A stretch of 64,000 nucleotides of DNA from Caenibacillus caldisaponilyticus (GCF_002003465.1 NZ_BDDQ01000016.1:1-64000); one strand, 5' to 3'. Numbered from the stretch's first letter, positions 19,034 to 28,373 are shown. Program-made: numbers and translations. Notes: generated by a model not told the origin, from the sequence alone.

Positions 19034-19638
19034 TTCACATCTTTGAACCGGGTGACCATCCGGATCAACCCACCCTTTTGCTCCTGCACGGAACGGGGGG
19101 AACGGAACGCGATTTACTCGGGATCGGCCGCATGATATCGGCCGACGCGGCGCTGTTAAGCGTGCGCGGCAACGTCTTGGAAAACGGCATGCCGCGGTTT
19201 TTTCGCCGCCTTGCCGAAGGCGTCTTCGACGAGGCCGATCTAGTGTTTCGCACCCGCGAATTGAACGATTTTCTCGACGAAAGCGCAAAAACATACGGTT
19301 TCGACCGCAACCGTGTCGTCGCCGTCGGTTATTCCAACGGCGCCAACATTGCGGCCAGCCTCCTCTTTCATTATCCCAAAGCTTTAAGAGGAGCGGTGTT
19401 GTTCCATCCCATGGTGCCCCGGCGCGGCATTCCGCTGCCCGATCTCAGCGGCACGCCCGTCTTTATCGGGGCGGGAAAAAACGATCCCATGTGTCCCCCG
19501 GAGGAAACGGAGGAATTGAACCGCTTGCTCTCAGATGCAGGCGCCCGCGTCGACGTCGCATGGAGCAACCACGGGCATCAATTAACGCCCGGTGAAGTGA
19601 AAAACGCCGTGCGATGGTACCACACCCATTTTGCTTAA
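19030..19638 (+). CDS. carboxylesterase, MhqD-like
   Basis: 202-residue alpha/beta hydrolase of the phospholipase/carboxylesterase group. Oxyanion loop LLLLHGTGGTERD, nucleophile GYSNGAN, acid GAGKNDPM and histidine NHGHQL are in order. In B. subtilis mhqD and mhqO belong to the MhqR regulon for quinone and catechol detoxification. It starts with GTG at 19030, with GGAGG nine bases upstream inside the preceding gene, implying translational coupling. Confidence 0.85.
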   Translation: MIHIFEPGDHPDQPTLLLLHGTGGTERDLLGIGRMISADAALLSVRGNVLENGMPRFFRRLAEGVFDEADLVFRTRELNDFLDESAKTYGFDRNRVVAVGYSNGANIAASLLFHYPKALRGAVLFHPMVPRRGIPLPDLSGTPVFIGAGKNDPMCPPEETEELNRLLSDAGARVDVAWSNHGHQLTPGEVKNAVRWYHTHFA

Positions 19639-19829
19639 TCTCTGTGGATGGGCAGGCGTACTTTGCTCGCCTTTTTACCCCTGGCGTGACGCTTTGGAGA
19701 GGGAGCGGTGCCGAAAGTATCCGCCTCGGTCGAAAGTCTGAAATCAGATTCCTTCTTTTTTCGAATGGACGACGTCTTCCGGTTTAGCTAAATTAGGCTT
19801 ACCTGCACAAATTTGAAAGGGAGACGGAC

Positions 19830-21092
19830 ATGAGATTCAGAGACTTTCACATCAACATCAAGATCCGCGTGATCGAAACGTTTACGAGCCGCCTCGTCGG
19901 CGGCATGATCTTCCCATTTATGGCGATCTATCTCGCCGCCCACTTCAGCGCGAAACTGACCGGCATGATGCTCATCTTCAACGTATTGATCGGAATGATC
20001 GCCAAATTTATCGGCGGTTATTACGCGGACATCATCGGCAGAAAAAAGCTGATGGTGACCGCTGAAGTTTTGCGGCTAATCTCCTACATCATGATGGCGG
20101 TCGCCAATTCGCCGTGGTTCGAATGGCCGCTTCTCACTTTCTTTATGATGACGGTCAACAACATCTGTTGGGGGCTCGCCGGCCCGGCCAACGACGCGAT
20201 GCTCATCGACGTGTCGACGCCGGAACAACGCAAATATATGTATTCCATCACTTATTGGGCGAACAATCTCTCCATCGCCATCGGGGGCATCCTCGGCGGT
20301 CTCTTTTTCCAATCCCACTTATTTGAACTTTTAGTCGCGATCGCCTGCGCCGAATCGATCACCGTCATCCTGGTCGTCTTCTTCATCCAAGAAAGTTTGG
20401 CGACCGCGCATCGCGATGGAACACCTTCCGTCAGTCCCATAGGCATGTTTAAAGTTTACAGAAACGTCTTAAGAGACCGCTTATTTGTTCTGTTTATCCT
20501 CGGCAACATGCTCATCTTTACAATGGAAGATCATTTGACGAATTATATCGGCATCCATTTAAGCGATGCCTTCCCGACACAGCATTTTTGGCACTGGGAT
20601 ATCGACGGCGTGAACATGCTCGGTTTCTTAAGAACCGAGAATACCGTCCTGGTCGTTTTGACCTCCTTGCTGGCGGTCCGGCTGATCGCCAAATTCAAGG
20701 ACCGTTCCGTTCTGCTTATCGGTTCGTCCCTGTTTGTCGCGGGCTACACGGTGATCTCTTACACGACGAATATCTGGCTGCTTTTTCTTTTCATGATCGT
20801 CGCCACCTTAGGCGAAGTCATCCGCGTGCCGGTCCTCCAATCCTACATGGCGCTCATCCCGCCAGACGATGCGCGCAGCTCTTACATGGCGGTCAGCGGG
20901 CTCGATTGGAACGGCGCGGCGCTGATCACGTCCTTGTTCATTTCGCTCAGCGCCTATCTATCGCCCTTTTGGATGAGCGCCGCCATTTTTGCCCTCGGCT
21001 TCTTGGGCATCTTGTTCTATGTCCTCGCCCTGCCCATGTTGGAAGCCCGCCAAGCAAGCCAAGGCCGCCCCACGGCCCGCACGGCCCCATAA
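19830..21092 (+). CDS. MFS transporter, drug-efflux type
   Basis: 420 residues with 12 hydrophobic segments. The motif-A loop GGYYADIIGRKK follows helix 2, and a central cytoplasmic loop separates the halves. AAGGGAG lies six bases before the ATG. A GC-rich, low-complexity tail (ARQASQGRPTARTAP) ends the protein. The substrate is unknown; the group includes DHA1 multidrug exporters. It stands alone between intergenic stretches. Confidence 0.82.
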   Translation: MRFRDFHINIKIRVIETFTSRLVGGMIFPFMAIYLAAHFSAKLTGMMLIFNVLIGMIAKFIGGYYADIIGRKKLMVTAEVLRLISYIMMAVANSPWFEWPLLTFFMMTVNNICWGLAGPANDAMLIDVSTPEQRKYMYSITYWANNLSIAIGGILGGLFFQSHLFELLVAIACAESITVILVVFFIQESLATAHRDGTPSVSPIGMFKVYRNVLRDRLFVLFILGNMLIFTMEDHLTNYIGIHLSDAFPTQHFWHWDIDGVNMLGFLRTENTVLVVLTSLLAVRLIAKFKDRSVLLIGSSLFVAGYTVISYTTNIWLLFLFMIVATLGEVIRVPVLQSYMALIPPDDARSSYMAVSGLDWNGAALITSLFISLSAYLSPFWMSAAIFALGFLGILFYVLALPMLEARQASQGRPTARTAP

Positions 21093-21208
21093 CGCCGATG
21101 GAGCGACGCGCGGCGGCATCGACGGACAAAGTTGCATAGGATCGGCTTCAACGGTTCGCTCGAGCTGCCCGCCAAACGTCCAAAATAGCTTTTCTCGGTC
21201 AAACGCTT

Positions 21209-21237
21209 TTGGTTAAATTGAAAATTTAGGGTATACT
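21209..21237 (+). promoter_or_regulatory. promoter of ydjO
   Basis: TTGGTT (21209-21214), 17-base spacer, TATACT (21232-21237); 30 bases upstream of the ydjO start. Confidence 0.6.
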
Positions 21238-21266
21238 AAAGTCAGCATCGTCTTAAGGGGGTTATT

Positions 21267-21449
21267 ATGGCGTTTAACAAAAATAACCGGGAACCGATTC
21301 CGGAAGCCGAAACGGATGTCTGGGTCTGCACGAATGACGAATGTTCGGGTTGGATGAGAGACGCCTTTTCCTTTGAAAAGGAACCGAAGTGCCCCTTATG
21401 CCAATCGGACATGGAGAGAGAAACGCGCATGTTGCCGGTGATCGAATGA
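21267..21449 (+). CDS. ydjO: cold-inducible YdjO family protein
   Basis: 60 residues with a zinc-ribbon-like pattern: CTNDEC and CPLC, separated by about 20 residues, and GWMRDAFSFE between them. This matches the YdjO family, which is short and of unknown molecular role. AAGGGGG lies five bases before the ATG. It has its own promoter and terminator, so it is monocistronic. Confidence 0.85.
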   Translation: MAFNKNNREPIPEAETDVWVCTNDECSGWMRDAFSFEKEPKCPLCQSDMERETRMLPVIE

Positions 21450-21482
21450 TTCTTTTAAATGGAAAGCGCCCTTTCCGACAGC

Positions 21483-21514
21483 CCGTCGCGCCGTTCGGCG
21501 CGGCGGATTTTTTT
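21483..21514 (+). terminator. terminator of ydjO
   Basis: A 10-bp GC-rich stem (21483-21492 with 21497-21506, one G-T pair), loop GTTC, then ATTTTTTT. Confidence 0.88.
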
Positions 21515-21539
21515 CGAAAAGGGCGCATTGACGATCCGG

Positions 21540-21722
21540 TCAGGAGCGAGCGTTTTCGATCAATTTTTTGATGTCTTCCATCAGTGCTTCGTTATTCTTG
21601 CGGATGAGCTCGCTCAAGCCTTCCCGCAAGCGTTCGACATCCATCGTATCGCCTTGTTTGAGCACGTGTTGGTCCAGGATGCGGGCCAATTCCACCTCGG
21701 AAATCCCGTACGTTTTCGACAT
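21540..21722 (-). CDS. small hypothetical protein, 60 residues
   Basis: The ATG at 21722 has AAGGAGAGG upstream. The protein is charged, soluble and predicted mostly helical (KTYGISEVELARILDQHV, then KNNEALMEDIKKLIENA). No family is recognised. The longer frame that extends upstream has poor composition and is not taken. It converges on ydjO. Confidence 0.55.
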   Translation of the reverse strand: MSKTYGISEVELARILDQHVLKQGDTMDVERLREGLSELIRKNNEALMEDIKKLIENARS

Positions 21723-22067
21723 GGATCTACCTCTCCTTTTCCAGAAAAAATCCTCATCCATTTCGGAGAAATGTTCAAAAACGGGACAGAAGTTCCCCGA
21801 CGGTTGATTCCCGTTTCCATTTTCAAGAATATACCAAATCGAATCGCAATGACAACCGTTTGAGTATAGCGGAATGGCGGATCCGTGCGGAAGACGTTCA
21901 ATTCCGCTGACAAAGGGACCGCCCCTTCGACGGCTCGGCGTCATCGTTGAACAGGAAGCCGTCGCCGCCCGCGCCGCCTTAAAAAATTGGGAAAAAAACG
22001 ATGGCGAACCCTTACTGAGCGCGGATATGATTCGGCAAATTTCCCAATACAGAGAATCTTGCAAGTA

Positions 22068-22076
22068 TGTTAGAAT
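22068..22076 (+). promoter_or_regulatory. extended -10 promoter of an RNA candidate
   Basis: TGTTAGAAT: TG at 22068-22069 and TAGAAT at 22071-22076. The -35 (TACAGA, 22048-22053) is weak but correctly spaced. Confidence 0.45.
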
Positions 22077-22082
22077 GAAAGC

Positions 22083-22299
22083 GAAAATTTCAAGGAAATC
22101 GGTGGAAGGAGCTTCTAAAAAGGCTGATGCCTCTCATGAAAACTCCCTAATCCCATCCCCACCGATGATGTTTCCTTCCTTCGGTTGGGACAACCGTCTG
22201 TGAGGAAACCGGCATTCGCCGGCATCAAGTCCTTGAATGATGACCCCCTATTTAATCCCTTTTCACCCGGACGATTCCCCCCGTCCGGTCTTTTTTTAT
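22083..22299 (+). ncRNA. structured noncoding RNA candidate with intrinsic terminator
   Basis: About 215 bases from a likely start near 22083 to a strong terminator (CCGGACG 22267-22273, CGTCCGG 22282-22288, then T7). Several nested complementarities are visible: ATCGGTGG/CCACCGAT (22098-22105 with 22159-22166) enclosing AGGC-TGAT-GCCT; TTTCCT/AGGAAA (22171-22176 with 22203-22208) enclosing CGGTT/AACCG; and CCGGC/GCCGG (22209-22213 with 22218-22222). No coding frame uses a good start. I compared it by eye with T-box, SAM, FMN, TPP, lysine, cobalamin, guanidine, 6S and SRP signatures and found no match. Confidence 0.5.
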
Positions 22300-22695
22300 T
22301 CGGCGAAACGGACCAAAGGCCATCAACGTTGCTCTTCAATCGATTTAAGGGTTCCGCTGGATTTTGTTTGCCCTTTTTGCCATGCGAAAAGGAACCAGGA
22401 AAGTGCCGTGTCGTGCGGCGCCATGACGAACTCACAACATTCGAAGCTTGGATTTATTGCATACCGCCGATTTCCGCGCTATTTTTTACGCCTTCATTTA
22501 AAATTTTATCGTTTCCGTTCAACGGGGGGTTTTCGCTGCAAGGTCTGTGCTTTCATGGACGGAAAAACTCCGACTTAGGTCTTAGAAAAGATTCAACTCA
22601 AGTTGTGAAGACAGCGCCCGATATAGATGCTATCCTAGTAAAGGCCTTCCAAAATGATGGACAACGACAAGTTTTGAGAGGAGAATGCACGGAGT
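22300..22695. other. intergenic region before the RND pump gene
   Basis: About 400 bases. A frame here contains two CxxC pairs but has no ribosome binding site, so it is not called. The promoter of the pump gene should lie here; no convincing hexamer pair was found. Confidence 0.35.
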
Positions 22696-25600
22696 ATGAG
22701 AGAATTAACCAAATGGTCGTTTAAAAACAGAGCGGCCATGGTCGTCCTCGTGGTATTTATATTGGGATTGGGCGTGATCAGCTATCTGCGTCTGCCGATG
22801 GAATTCCTTCCGGAAGCGGACAATCCGCAAGTGACGGTCGTCACCCTCGGACAAGGATATAACGCCGAGTCCATGACGCAGTCCGTCACGGAACCGATTG
22901 AAAACGCGGTCTCATCCGTCAAGGGAAAGACGGACATCCTGTCCACGACCGGTGACGGCTACTCCCAAGTCAACATTTTCTTTGATTCAGACACGGATAT
23001 GAAAGAGGCTAAGCGGGAAGTCGCTGACGCCATCAGCTCCCTTAATTTGCCTCAAGGCGTTGAAAAGCCGACCGTCGTGCAATTGAACACGACGATGATC
23101 CCGATCGCCGAAGTCGGCATCACGTTTGCCGACGGTTTATCCAAGGCGAAGATGGAAGAAGCCGATAAAGACATCTTGCCGAAATTCCAGGATATCAAAG
23201 GTGTCGCCGATGTCGTCGAATACGGCAAGGTCAATCCCAACGTCACCGTCCAAATCGATGAGAAAAAGCTTGAGAAATACCATATTCCTCTTCAGACGGT
23301 GATGGGCCTCTTGCAAGGCCAAAACGTGACCGTCGCCGTCGGCGATAAATCCATCGACGGCAAGATGAGCAATCTGAAAGTGAGCGGGGATCTCACCTCC
23401 CTTGACGACTTGAAAAACTTGGTCGTTCCGATCGATGCACCGGGTGCGCCGGTCGTTCGCTTAAAGGACATCGCCACCGTCCACCTCGATGACGGAAAAC
23501 AAGGCATCACCCGTATGAACGGGAAGGAAGTGCTGGCCATTTCCTTTACGAAAGAGGCGAAAGCCAGCGCGGTCGACGTCGGCAAGGAAATTGAAAAGAC
23601 GGTCAAAGAACTGAATAAAGAGCGCACGGATCTTCACGCCGATGTCATCTTTTCGACGTCGAACATGGTTGTCGACTCGGTGAACAGCCTGTTGCGGGAA
23701 GTGCTGTTGGGCGCCTTGTTTGCGACCATCGTCATCGTCTTGTTCTTGCGCAATCTGCGTTCGACGCTCATCACCATTGTTTCGATCCCGCTCTCGCTTG
23801 GATTGACGCTGTTCCTTTTATGGCAATCCGGCATCACGCTGAACGTCCTGACCTTGGGCGGCGTGGCGGTGGCCATCGGCCGCTTGGTGGACGACAGCAT
23901 CGTCGTCGTGGAAAACATTTTCCGGCGTTCGCAAAAGGGCGGTTTTAACAAAGACACCATCCTTGAAGCGACCGGCGAAGTCGCCAAAGCCATCACGGCC
24001 TCGACGTTAACAACGGTCGCCGTCTTTCTCCCGATCGGCCTCGTCAACGGCTCGCTCAGGGCCTTCATTCTGCCGTTTGCCTTAACGGTGACGTATTCGC
24101 TTCTGGCCTCTCTCATCGTCGCGCTGACGGTCGTCCCGCTCATGAGCGCCTGGTTGCTCAGGGGATCGAAACTGCCGAAACACCGCGAACCGAGGCTGTA
24201 TATGAAGCTTTTGCGCTGGAACTTAAACCATAAATTCGTTCCCATCGTTGCGGCCATCGCCATGTTCGCCGGATCCATTGCCTTGTATGTGGCGTTGCCC
24301 AAAGGGGCCATCAGCGCCGACAACGCGGAAATGGTCAACGTGACGATGACGTATCCGAGCGATACGCCGATCGCCAAGGTTCAAAAAGAAGGAACAGCGC
24401 TGGAAAAAGATTTGCTGAAGCTTGACGGTTATAAGGTTATCCTCACTCAACAAGGCAATAGCGACGATATGGCGAAGTACGGCGAAGTCACCGATCCGAC
24501 CCAAGTCAACTTTACCGTCATACTGAAAAAAGATGCGGATGCCGATAAATTCATGGATCAGGTGAAGGCCTTTAAAAAGGATTTCCCGGACGCCGAAATC
24601 GCCGTCGAACCCGGTTCATTGACGGGCAGCTCCAAATCGGAGATCACTTATGACCTGATCGGCAAAAATACGGCCGATCTCGAAAAAGCGTCCCGTGACA
24701 TCCTGGCGGCGATCGACGGTGTAAAAGACATCAAAAAAGTGTCAACCAATCTGCAAGAGAAAAAGCCGGTTTACACCTTTACCGTCGATCCGTCTAAAGC
24801 CAAAACCCAAGATGTCGCCGCCCAGCTTAACGCTCTGTTAAATCCGACGCCGATCGGGACGATCACGCTCGACGGCAAAGAAACGAAAGTCTTATTGGAA
24901 ACGAATCTCAACCCGGCCAGCAAAGACGATTTGAGCAAATTGCAATTGATGACGCCGAAAGGCCAAGTGCCCGTCACTGCGGTCGCCAAAATTGAGCGCA
25001 GCGAACAGACGAGCACGATTCTCCACAAAGACGGCGATCCGTTCATCCGGATCACGGCCGACGTGCAGCCGGAGAAACTTTCCTCCGTTGCGCAAAACAT
25101 CGATCAGAAACTCAAAAACGTCCACTTGCCGAAGGGCGTAAAACTCGTTAAGGGCGGCGCCCTCGAGCAACAATCGGACGATTTTACCGATCTCGGTTTA
25201 ACCGCGCTCGTTTCCATCGGCATCGTTTACTTGATCATGGTCATCACATTCCGGTCGATCCGCACGCCGCTCGCCATCTTGATGACCTTGCCGCTCGCCT
25301 CCATCGGCGCCGTGCTCGGGTTGCTCATCTTCCGGATTTCCGTTGACCCGACGGTGCTCTTGGGCGGGCTGATGTTGATCGGCATCGTCGTCACCAACGC
25401 CATCGTATTGATCGATCGCGTCAAACAAAACGAAGCGCGCTTGCCGATTCGCGAAGCGATCATCGAATCGGCCGCCACCCGTACGCGTCCGATCTTCATG
25501 ACGGCGATCGCCACGATCTGTGCGATGCTGCCGCTCTTGTTCGCTCATCACGAGGAAATGAGCCTCGTATCCAAAGGGCTGGCCGTCGTCGTCATCGGCG

Positions 25601-25722
25601 GTTTGGCCGTCGCGACCGTCTTGACCTTGATCATCGTCCCGGTGTTCTACGAACTGTTCTACTTCAAAAAATCCAAGAAGCAACGCCGGCACGCCGGGCA
25701 GCAAAAAGAGATCGTCGGATGA
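22696..25722 (+). CDS. swrC: RND efflux pump (AcrB/SwrC family)
   Basis: 1008-residue resistance-nodulation-division transporter with the usual two repeated halves: N-terminal helix and long periplasm-facing (here extracytoplasmic) loop, then six helices, twice. The proton-relay aspartates are in GRLVDDSIVVVENIF. In B. subtilis SwrC (YerP) exports surfactin and supports swarming; a single Gram-positive protein works without the outer-membrane partner. Start: AGAGGAG lies 11 bases before the ATG. A four-codon frame beginning at 22685 overlaps the start as ATGA, probably by chance. The symbol is by family resemblance. Confidence 0.88.
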   Translation: MRELTKWSFKNRAAMVVLVVFILGLGVISYLRLPMEFLPEADNPQVTVVTLGQGYNAESMTQSVTEPIENAVSSVKGKTDILSTTGDGYSQVNIFFDSDTDMKEAKREVADAISSLNLPQGVEKPTVVQLNTTMIPIAEVGITFADGLSKAKMEEADKDILPKFQDIKGVADVVEYGKVNPNVTVQIDEKKLEKYHIPLQTVMGLLQGQNVTVAVGDKSIDGKMSNLKVSGDLTSLDDLKNLVVPIDAPGAPVVRLKDIATVHLDDGKQGITRMNGKEVLAISFTKEAKASAVDVGKEIEKTVKELNKERTDLHADVIFSTSNMVVDSVNSLLREVLLGALFATIVIVLFLRNLRSTLITIVSIPLSLGLTLFLLWQSGITLNVLTLGGVAVAIGRLVDDSIVVVENIFRRSQKGGFNKDTILEATGEVAKAITASTLTTVAVFLPIGLVNGSLRAFILPFALTVTYSLLASLIVALTVVPLMSAWLLRGSKLPKHREPRLYMKLLRWNLNHKFVPIVAAIAMFAGSIALYVALPKGAISADNAEMVNVTMTYPSDTPIAKVQKEGTALEKDLLKLDGYKVILTQQGNSDDMAKYGEVTDPTQVNFTVILKKDADADKFMDQVKAFKKDFPDAEIAVEPGSLTGSSKSEITYDLIGKNTADLEKASRDILAAIDGVKDIKKVSTNLQEKKPVYTFTVDPSKAKTQDVAAQLNALLNPTPIGTITLDGKETKVLLETNLNPASKDDLSKLQLMTPKGQVPVTAVAKIERSEQTSTILHKDGDPFIRITADVQPEKLSSVAQNIDQKLKNVHLPKGVKLVKGGALEQQSDDFTDLGLTALVSIGIVYLIMVITFRSIRTPLAILMTLPLASIGAVLGLLIFRISVDPTVLLGGLMLIGIVVTNAIVLIDRVKQNEARLPIREAIIESAATRTRPIFMTAIATICAMLPLLFAHHEEMSLVSKGLAVVVIGGLAVATVLTLIIVPVFYELFYFKKSKKQRRHAGQQKEIVG

Positions 25723-25730
25723 ATGTCCAG

Positions 25731-25767
25731 CAGCCCCCGCACCGCGGTTTCCCGGTGACGGGGGCTG
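25731..25767 (+). terminator. probable terminator of the RND gene
   Basis: CAGCCCCCG (25731-25739) pairs with CGGGGGCTG (25759-25767) nine bases after the stop. The following T tract is poor. Confidence 0.45.
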
Positions 25768-25917
25768 TGCATTTGCCGAGATGTCTTGGCGGCCTCGTTC
25801 CGGCGGAACCCAGCGGCGAAAGAAGCGAACGCGTAGAGCGGCGTTCAAATCCCTTCATTGGAGAGGGCGGGCATCATCCGAACGGCAAAAAGAAATACTA
25901 GGAATGGAGGTGGCATC

Positions 25918-26061
25918 ATGGCGAGAGAAAAAGAACTCCGCAGCCCGCGCGGCAAAACGGCTTCTTCCGTCAATCCCCAAGGCCTTTCGGAAGACGTCGC
26001 CGACCAAAGTCCGCGCTCAGAACTCGAACAAAGAGCCAAAAAGAAAAACACCAAAATTTGA
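25918..26061 (+). CDS. sspL: small acid-soluble spore protein L
   Basis: 47 residues. The C-terminal part (VNPQG, then SELEQRAKKKNTK) matches SspL of B. subtilis (VTPQG, then TELEERAKKSNTK). SspL is a minor SASP made in the forespore under sigma-G and packed in the spore core. GGAGGTGG lies seven bases before the ATG at 25918; the frame upstream of this is not conserved. Confidence 0.8.
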   Translation: MAREKELRSPRGKTASSVNPQGLSEDVADQSPRSELEQRAKKKNTKI

Positions 26062-26088
26062 GGGAACGGGCGGATCAATCCGCTCCAT

Positions 26089-26110
26089 GGCTTTCGCCGC
26101 GGCGAAAGCC
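26089..26110 (+). terminator. hairpin after sspL
   Basis: A 10-bp perfect stem GGCTTTCGCC/GGCGAAAGCC, followed by CTCTTCATTT; a weak U tract. Confidence 0.45.
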
Positions 26111-26478
26111 CTCTTCATTTCCATCGCCGCAAAAAAGCGGCGACATAAGGCCGCCGCCGACGATTGCCGTTGATCGTGAAACGGCCGGCCCCTCTCCCCT
26201 CTTTGACCCTTTCAAACCGCCCTCAAGTACGGAAGGGAAACTGGCTCAGGCACCGTCAATTTTCCAATTGTCCCCGCGTCCGCCGATCGGGTAAAATCGT
26301 AGAAGAAGCATCCGTCCCATACTGGCGGACAAATGGCTCGCTTTGCGGACGGCCCCCGGGGGATCCCGCCGTCGGATCCGACCATGATGGGGGCTGTTTT
26401 TGCCTTTGACCGCCGCATCCGAAAGCGGGCCGGCGGCATACGCCGGACGGACAATCAGATAAAAGTGGAGGATACCGC
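26111..26478. other. intergenic region
   Basis: No gene is seen. A GC-rich pairing (GCCCCC near 26353 with GGGGGC near 26390, then TGTTTTTG) could act as a leader terminator for the next gene, but the helix is long-range and interrupted. Confidence 0.3.
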
Positions 26479-26988
26479 ATGTTTGATCCGACCGTTTTTG
26501 ATCATCTTAAAGTCGTCTTGGAAGGCGCCATATATGATCTCGACCTCGGCGAACATTTCGAAATCGTCGATCGCAGCGATCTCGTCGATCTCGCCAAACT
26601 GTCGCGCATTTACAGCATATGCCTGGCAAAAGGGGGCATTGAAGCCGTGATCGAACTCGCGACCGACGCCGAAGGTTGGTCCGGGGAAATCTTGGAGGAC
26701 GGCGCCCCTTATCCGTGCGAACTGTTCGTGCAGTTTTATTTTAAAGTCAAAGACGCCGACCGCGATTTGCCGGGCATCCCCTTCCGTTTGAACCAAATTT
26801 GGAAACCCTACAAACCGAAGATCGAACAACACGTCGCTTTCCTGTACGGCAGCAAAGAAACCGAATTTTACAACCACATCAATTTAATTTTTCCGGACGG
26901 AGTCGACGAATCGTTCATTCCCGACATCCCCCGCTTCATCGGCCTCATTCTGGAAACTTTGACGGCCCTGGAAAGCTTTGCGGCTTAA
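26479..26988 (+). CDS. conserved hypothetical cytosolic protein
   Basis: 169 residues, acidic and without membrane segments. GGAGG lies seven bases before the ATG. The central part alternates strands and charged turns (ELFVQFYFKVKDADRD), followed by HVAFLYGSKETEFYNHINLI. I do not recognise a family. It is next to a decayed acetyltransferase gene but nothing suggests a functional link. Confidence 0.65.
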   Translation: MFDPTVFDHLKVVLEGAIYDLDLGEHFEIVDRSDLVDLAKLSRIYSICLAKGGIEAVIELATDAEGWSGEILEDGAPYPCELFVQFYFKVKDADRDLPGIPFRLNQIWKPYKPKIEQHVAFLYGSKETEFYNHINLIFPDGVDESFIPDIPRFIGLILETLTALESFAA

Positions 26989-27042
26989 ACTGCCGTTACG
27001 CATTGTAGGGTTTGTAAGATTAGAGATAGCCTTGATGCGAGA

Positions 27043-27481
27043 TTGGAATATCGCGTATACGAGGGGCAACCGCCTGAGACGATCGTCGAACAAATCCGCC
27101 GTCTTTATGAAATGATTTTTCAAATCTCGTCCGAGCGGATGGCGCAAAAAATGAAACAAGTGAATCATCTGCTCGCGATCGTCGCCTTTGATGAAGAAAA
27201 AGCCGTCGGTTTTAAAATCGGCTATGAGAGCGATTTCGAAGAATTTTACAGCTGGATCGGCGGGATTGATCCGGCCCCTATCGAAGAAGAGGCATCGGTT
27301 CAAAATTAATGACATGCAGCATGAATGGCTGAGGAAACACGGTGATAAAATCGTGACGACCCAAACCAAAAACAAATGGCGCGCAATGCTCCTATTAAAC
27401 TTGCGCCACGGGTTCGATATCATCGGAACGTTTACGGACGAAAAAGGGGAACCGAAATTCATTTTGCAAAAGCGATTATAA
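27043..27481 (+). pseudogene. GNAT acetyltransferase, frameshifted
   Basis: The first frame gives YRVYEGQPPETIVEQIRRLY to FYSWIGGIDPA, a GNAT N-terminus. A second frame then gives YRRRGIGSKLMT (the acetyl-CoA-binding R/QxxGxG/A loop), and a third gives MQHEWLRKHG to GFDIIGTFTDEKG, the usual C-terminus. Restoring the protein needs one base near 27276 (GGCCCC) and one near 27310 (AATGACATG). No ribosome binding site or ATG in frame precedes it; a TTG at 27043 opens the frame. Two lesions and a lost start indicate decay, not a single read error. Confidence 0.8.
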
Positions 27482-27531
27482 ATTTTAACCGGTCCGGGGA
27501 AAGGCAAGCGGAGCTTCCGGTTTTGACCATC

Positions 27532-27562
27532 GTCGCCGGTTGGACGGCGGCTTTTCTTTTTT
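27532..27562 (+). terminator. rho-independent terminator
   Basis: GTCGCCG (27532-27538) pairs with CGGCGGC (27545-27551), followed by TTTTCTTTTTT. It is 50 bases after the end of the broken GNAT gene. Confidence 0.85.
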
Positions 27563-27809
27563 AAAAGTCCATTCCTTTTTGAATGGGCCGAAGTCACATG
27601 AAGGGTTTCCATTTGCCCCCGCACGGGGATCCGGAGACCTCACCGCGTCACCTCGTGCCGAAACGTTGGGGCGAAAGGCGCTCTTGTCCGTTGGGCTCAC
27701 AAAGGCGAGCGATCATGGCGCATCGATCGCGTACGCACCATAAGCCATTGTCGCCTTTTATGGCCCTTCTTTTCGGCTGGAATGAAGCTGAAACCATCGG
27801 TACCGCTGG
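27563..27809. other. intergenic region between convergent genes
   Basis: No gene, RNA or strong hairpin is apparent. Confidence 0.35.
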
Positions 27810-28373
27810 TCAATCGAGAACCTTTCCGAGCCGCCACATGAGATGGCCGGCGATGACTTCTTCTTTTAATTTATAAAACCCGTGTTTTTTGTAAAACCGG
27901 ATCGCCCGTTCGTTCGTCGCCGAGACGCGAAGGTGATATTCGTTGACGCCATGGTGGCGGAAAAATGCTTCCGCCCGGTCGAGTTGAACTTTCCCGTATC
28001 CTTTGCCGCGGTATTCGGGTACAAGATAAAACAAATCGACATAACCGATGCGGCGTCCTTGATATAAAATGATCTCGGCCTCGGTTTGCCCGATGACTTT
28101 CCCGTCGTGCTCCATCATAAGAAACCCGTCGGGATACAATGCGCTGTTCAAAGCCATCCAAGCGAGATACGCATTCTCATTCCCCATCCCCTCGGCAGAC
28201 CCCATGCTGACGAGAAAAGAATCCCGGCGAAACTTTAATAACGTGGCATAATCACGATGGACATGGATCGGTCGGAAAGTGAAAGCGGGCGGGGCTATCG
28301 CCTTCCCGTCGCTCGATGGCGCCTCCCGTTCGCGTTCCCGTTCTTCTCCGCTCCCCGCAGGCTTCTCATGCGT
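27810..28373 (-). CDS. GNAT family N-acetyltransferase
   Basis: 187 residues. The acetyl-CoA loop is VPEYRGKGYGKVQLDRA, and the C-terminal part has the RVSATNERAIRFYKKHGF motif common in RimI-like enzymes. About 30 N-terminal residues are charged and probably disordered (EEREREREAP). AAAGGAG lies upstream of the ATG at 28373. The acceptor substrate is not known. Confidence 0.82.
   Translation of the reverse strand, partial: THEKPAGSGEEREREREAPSSDGKAIAPPAFTFRPIHVHRDYATLLKFRRDSFLVSMGSAEGMGNENAYLAWMALNSALYPDGFLMMEHDGKVIGQTEAEIILYQGRRIGYVDLFYLVPEYRGKGYGKVQLDRAEAFFRHHGVNEYHLRVSATNERAIRFYKKHGFYKLKEEVIAGHLMWRLGKVLD

Noticed and set aside
22237-22578. Plus-strand frame with CPFC and CKVC pairs, possibly a zinc protein.
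   Set aside because: It starts inside the RNA candidate, crosses a strong terminator and lacks a ribosome binding site.
22685-22699. Four-codon frame ATG-CAC-GGA-GTA-TGA overlapping the RND start.
   Set aside because: Too short to judge; overlap with ATGA is probably chance, though coupling is not excluded.
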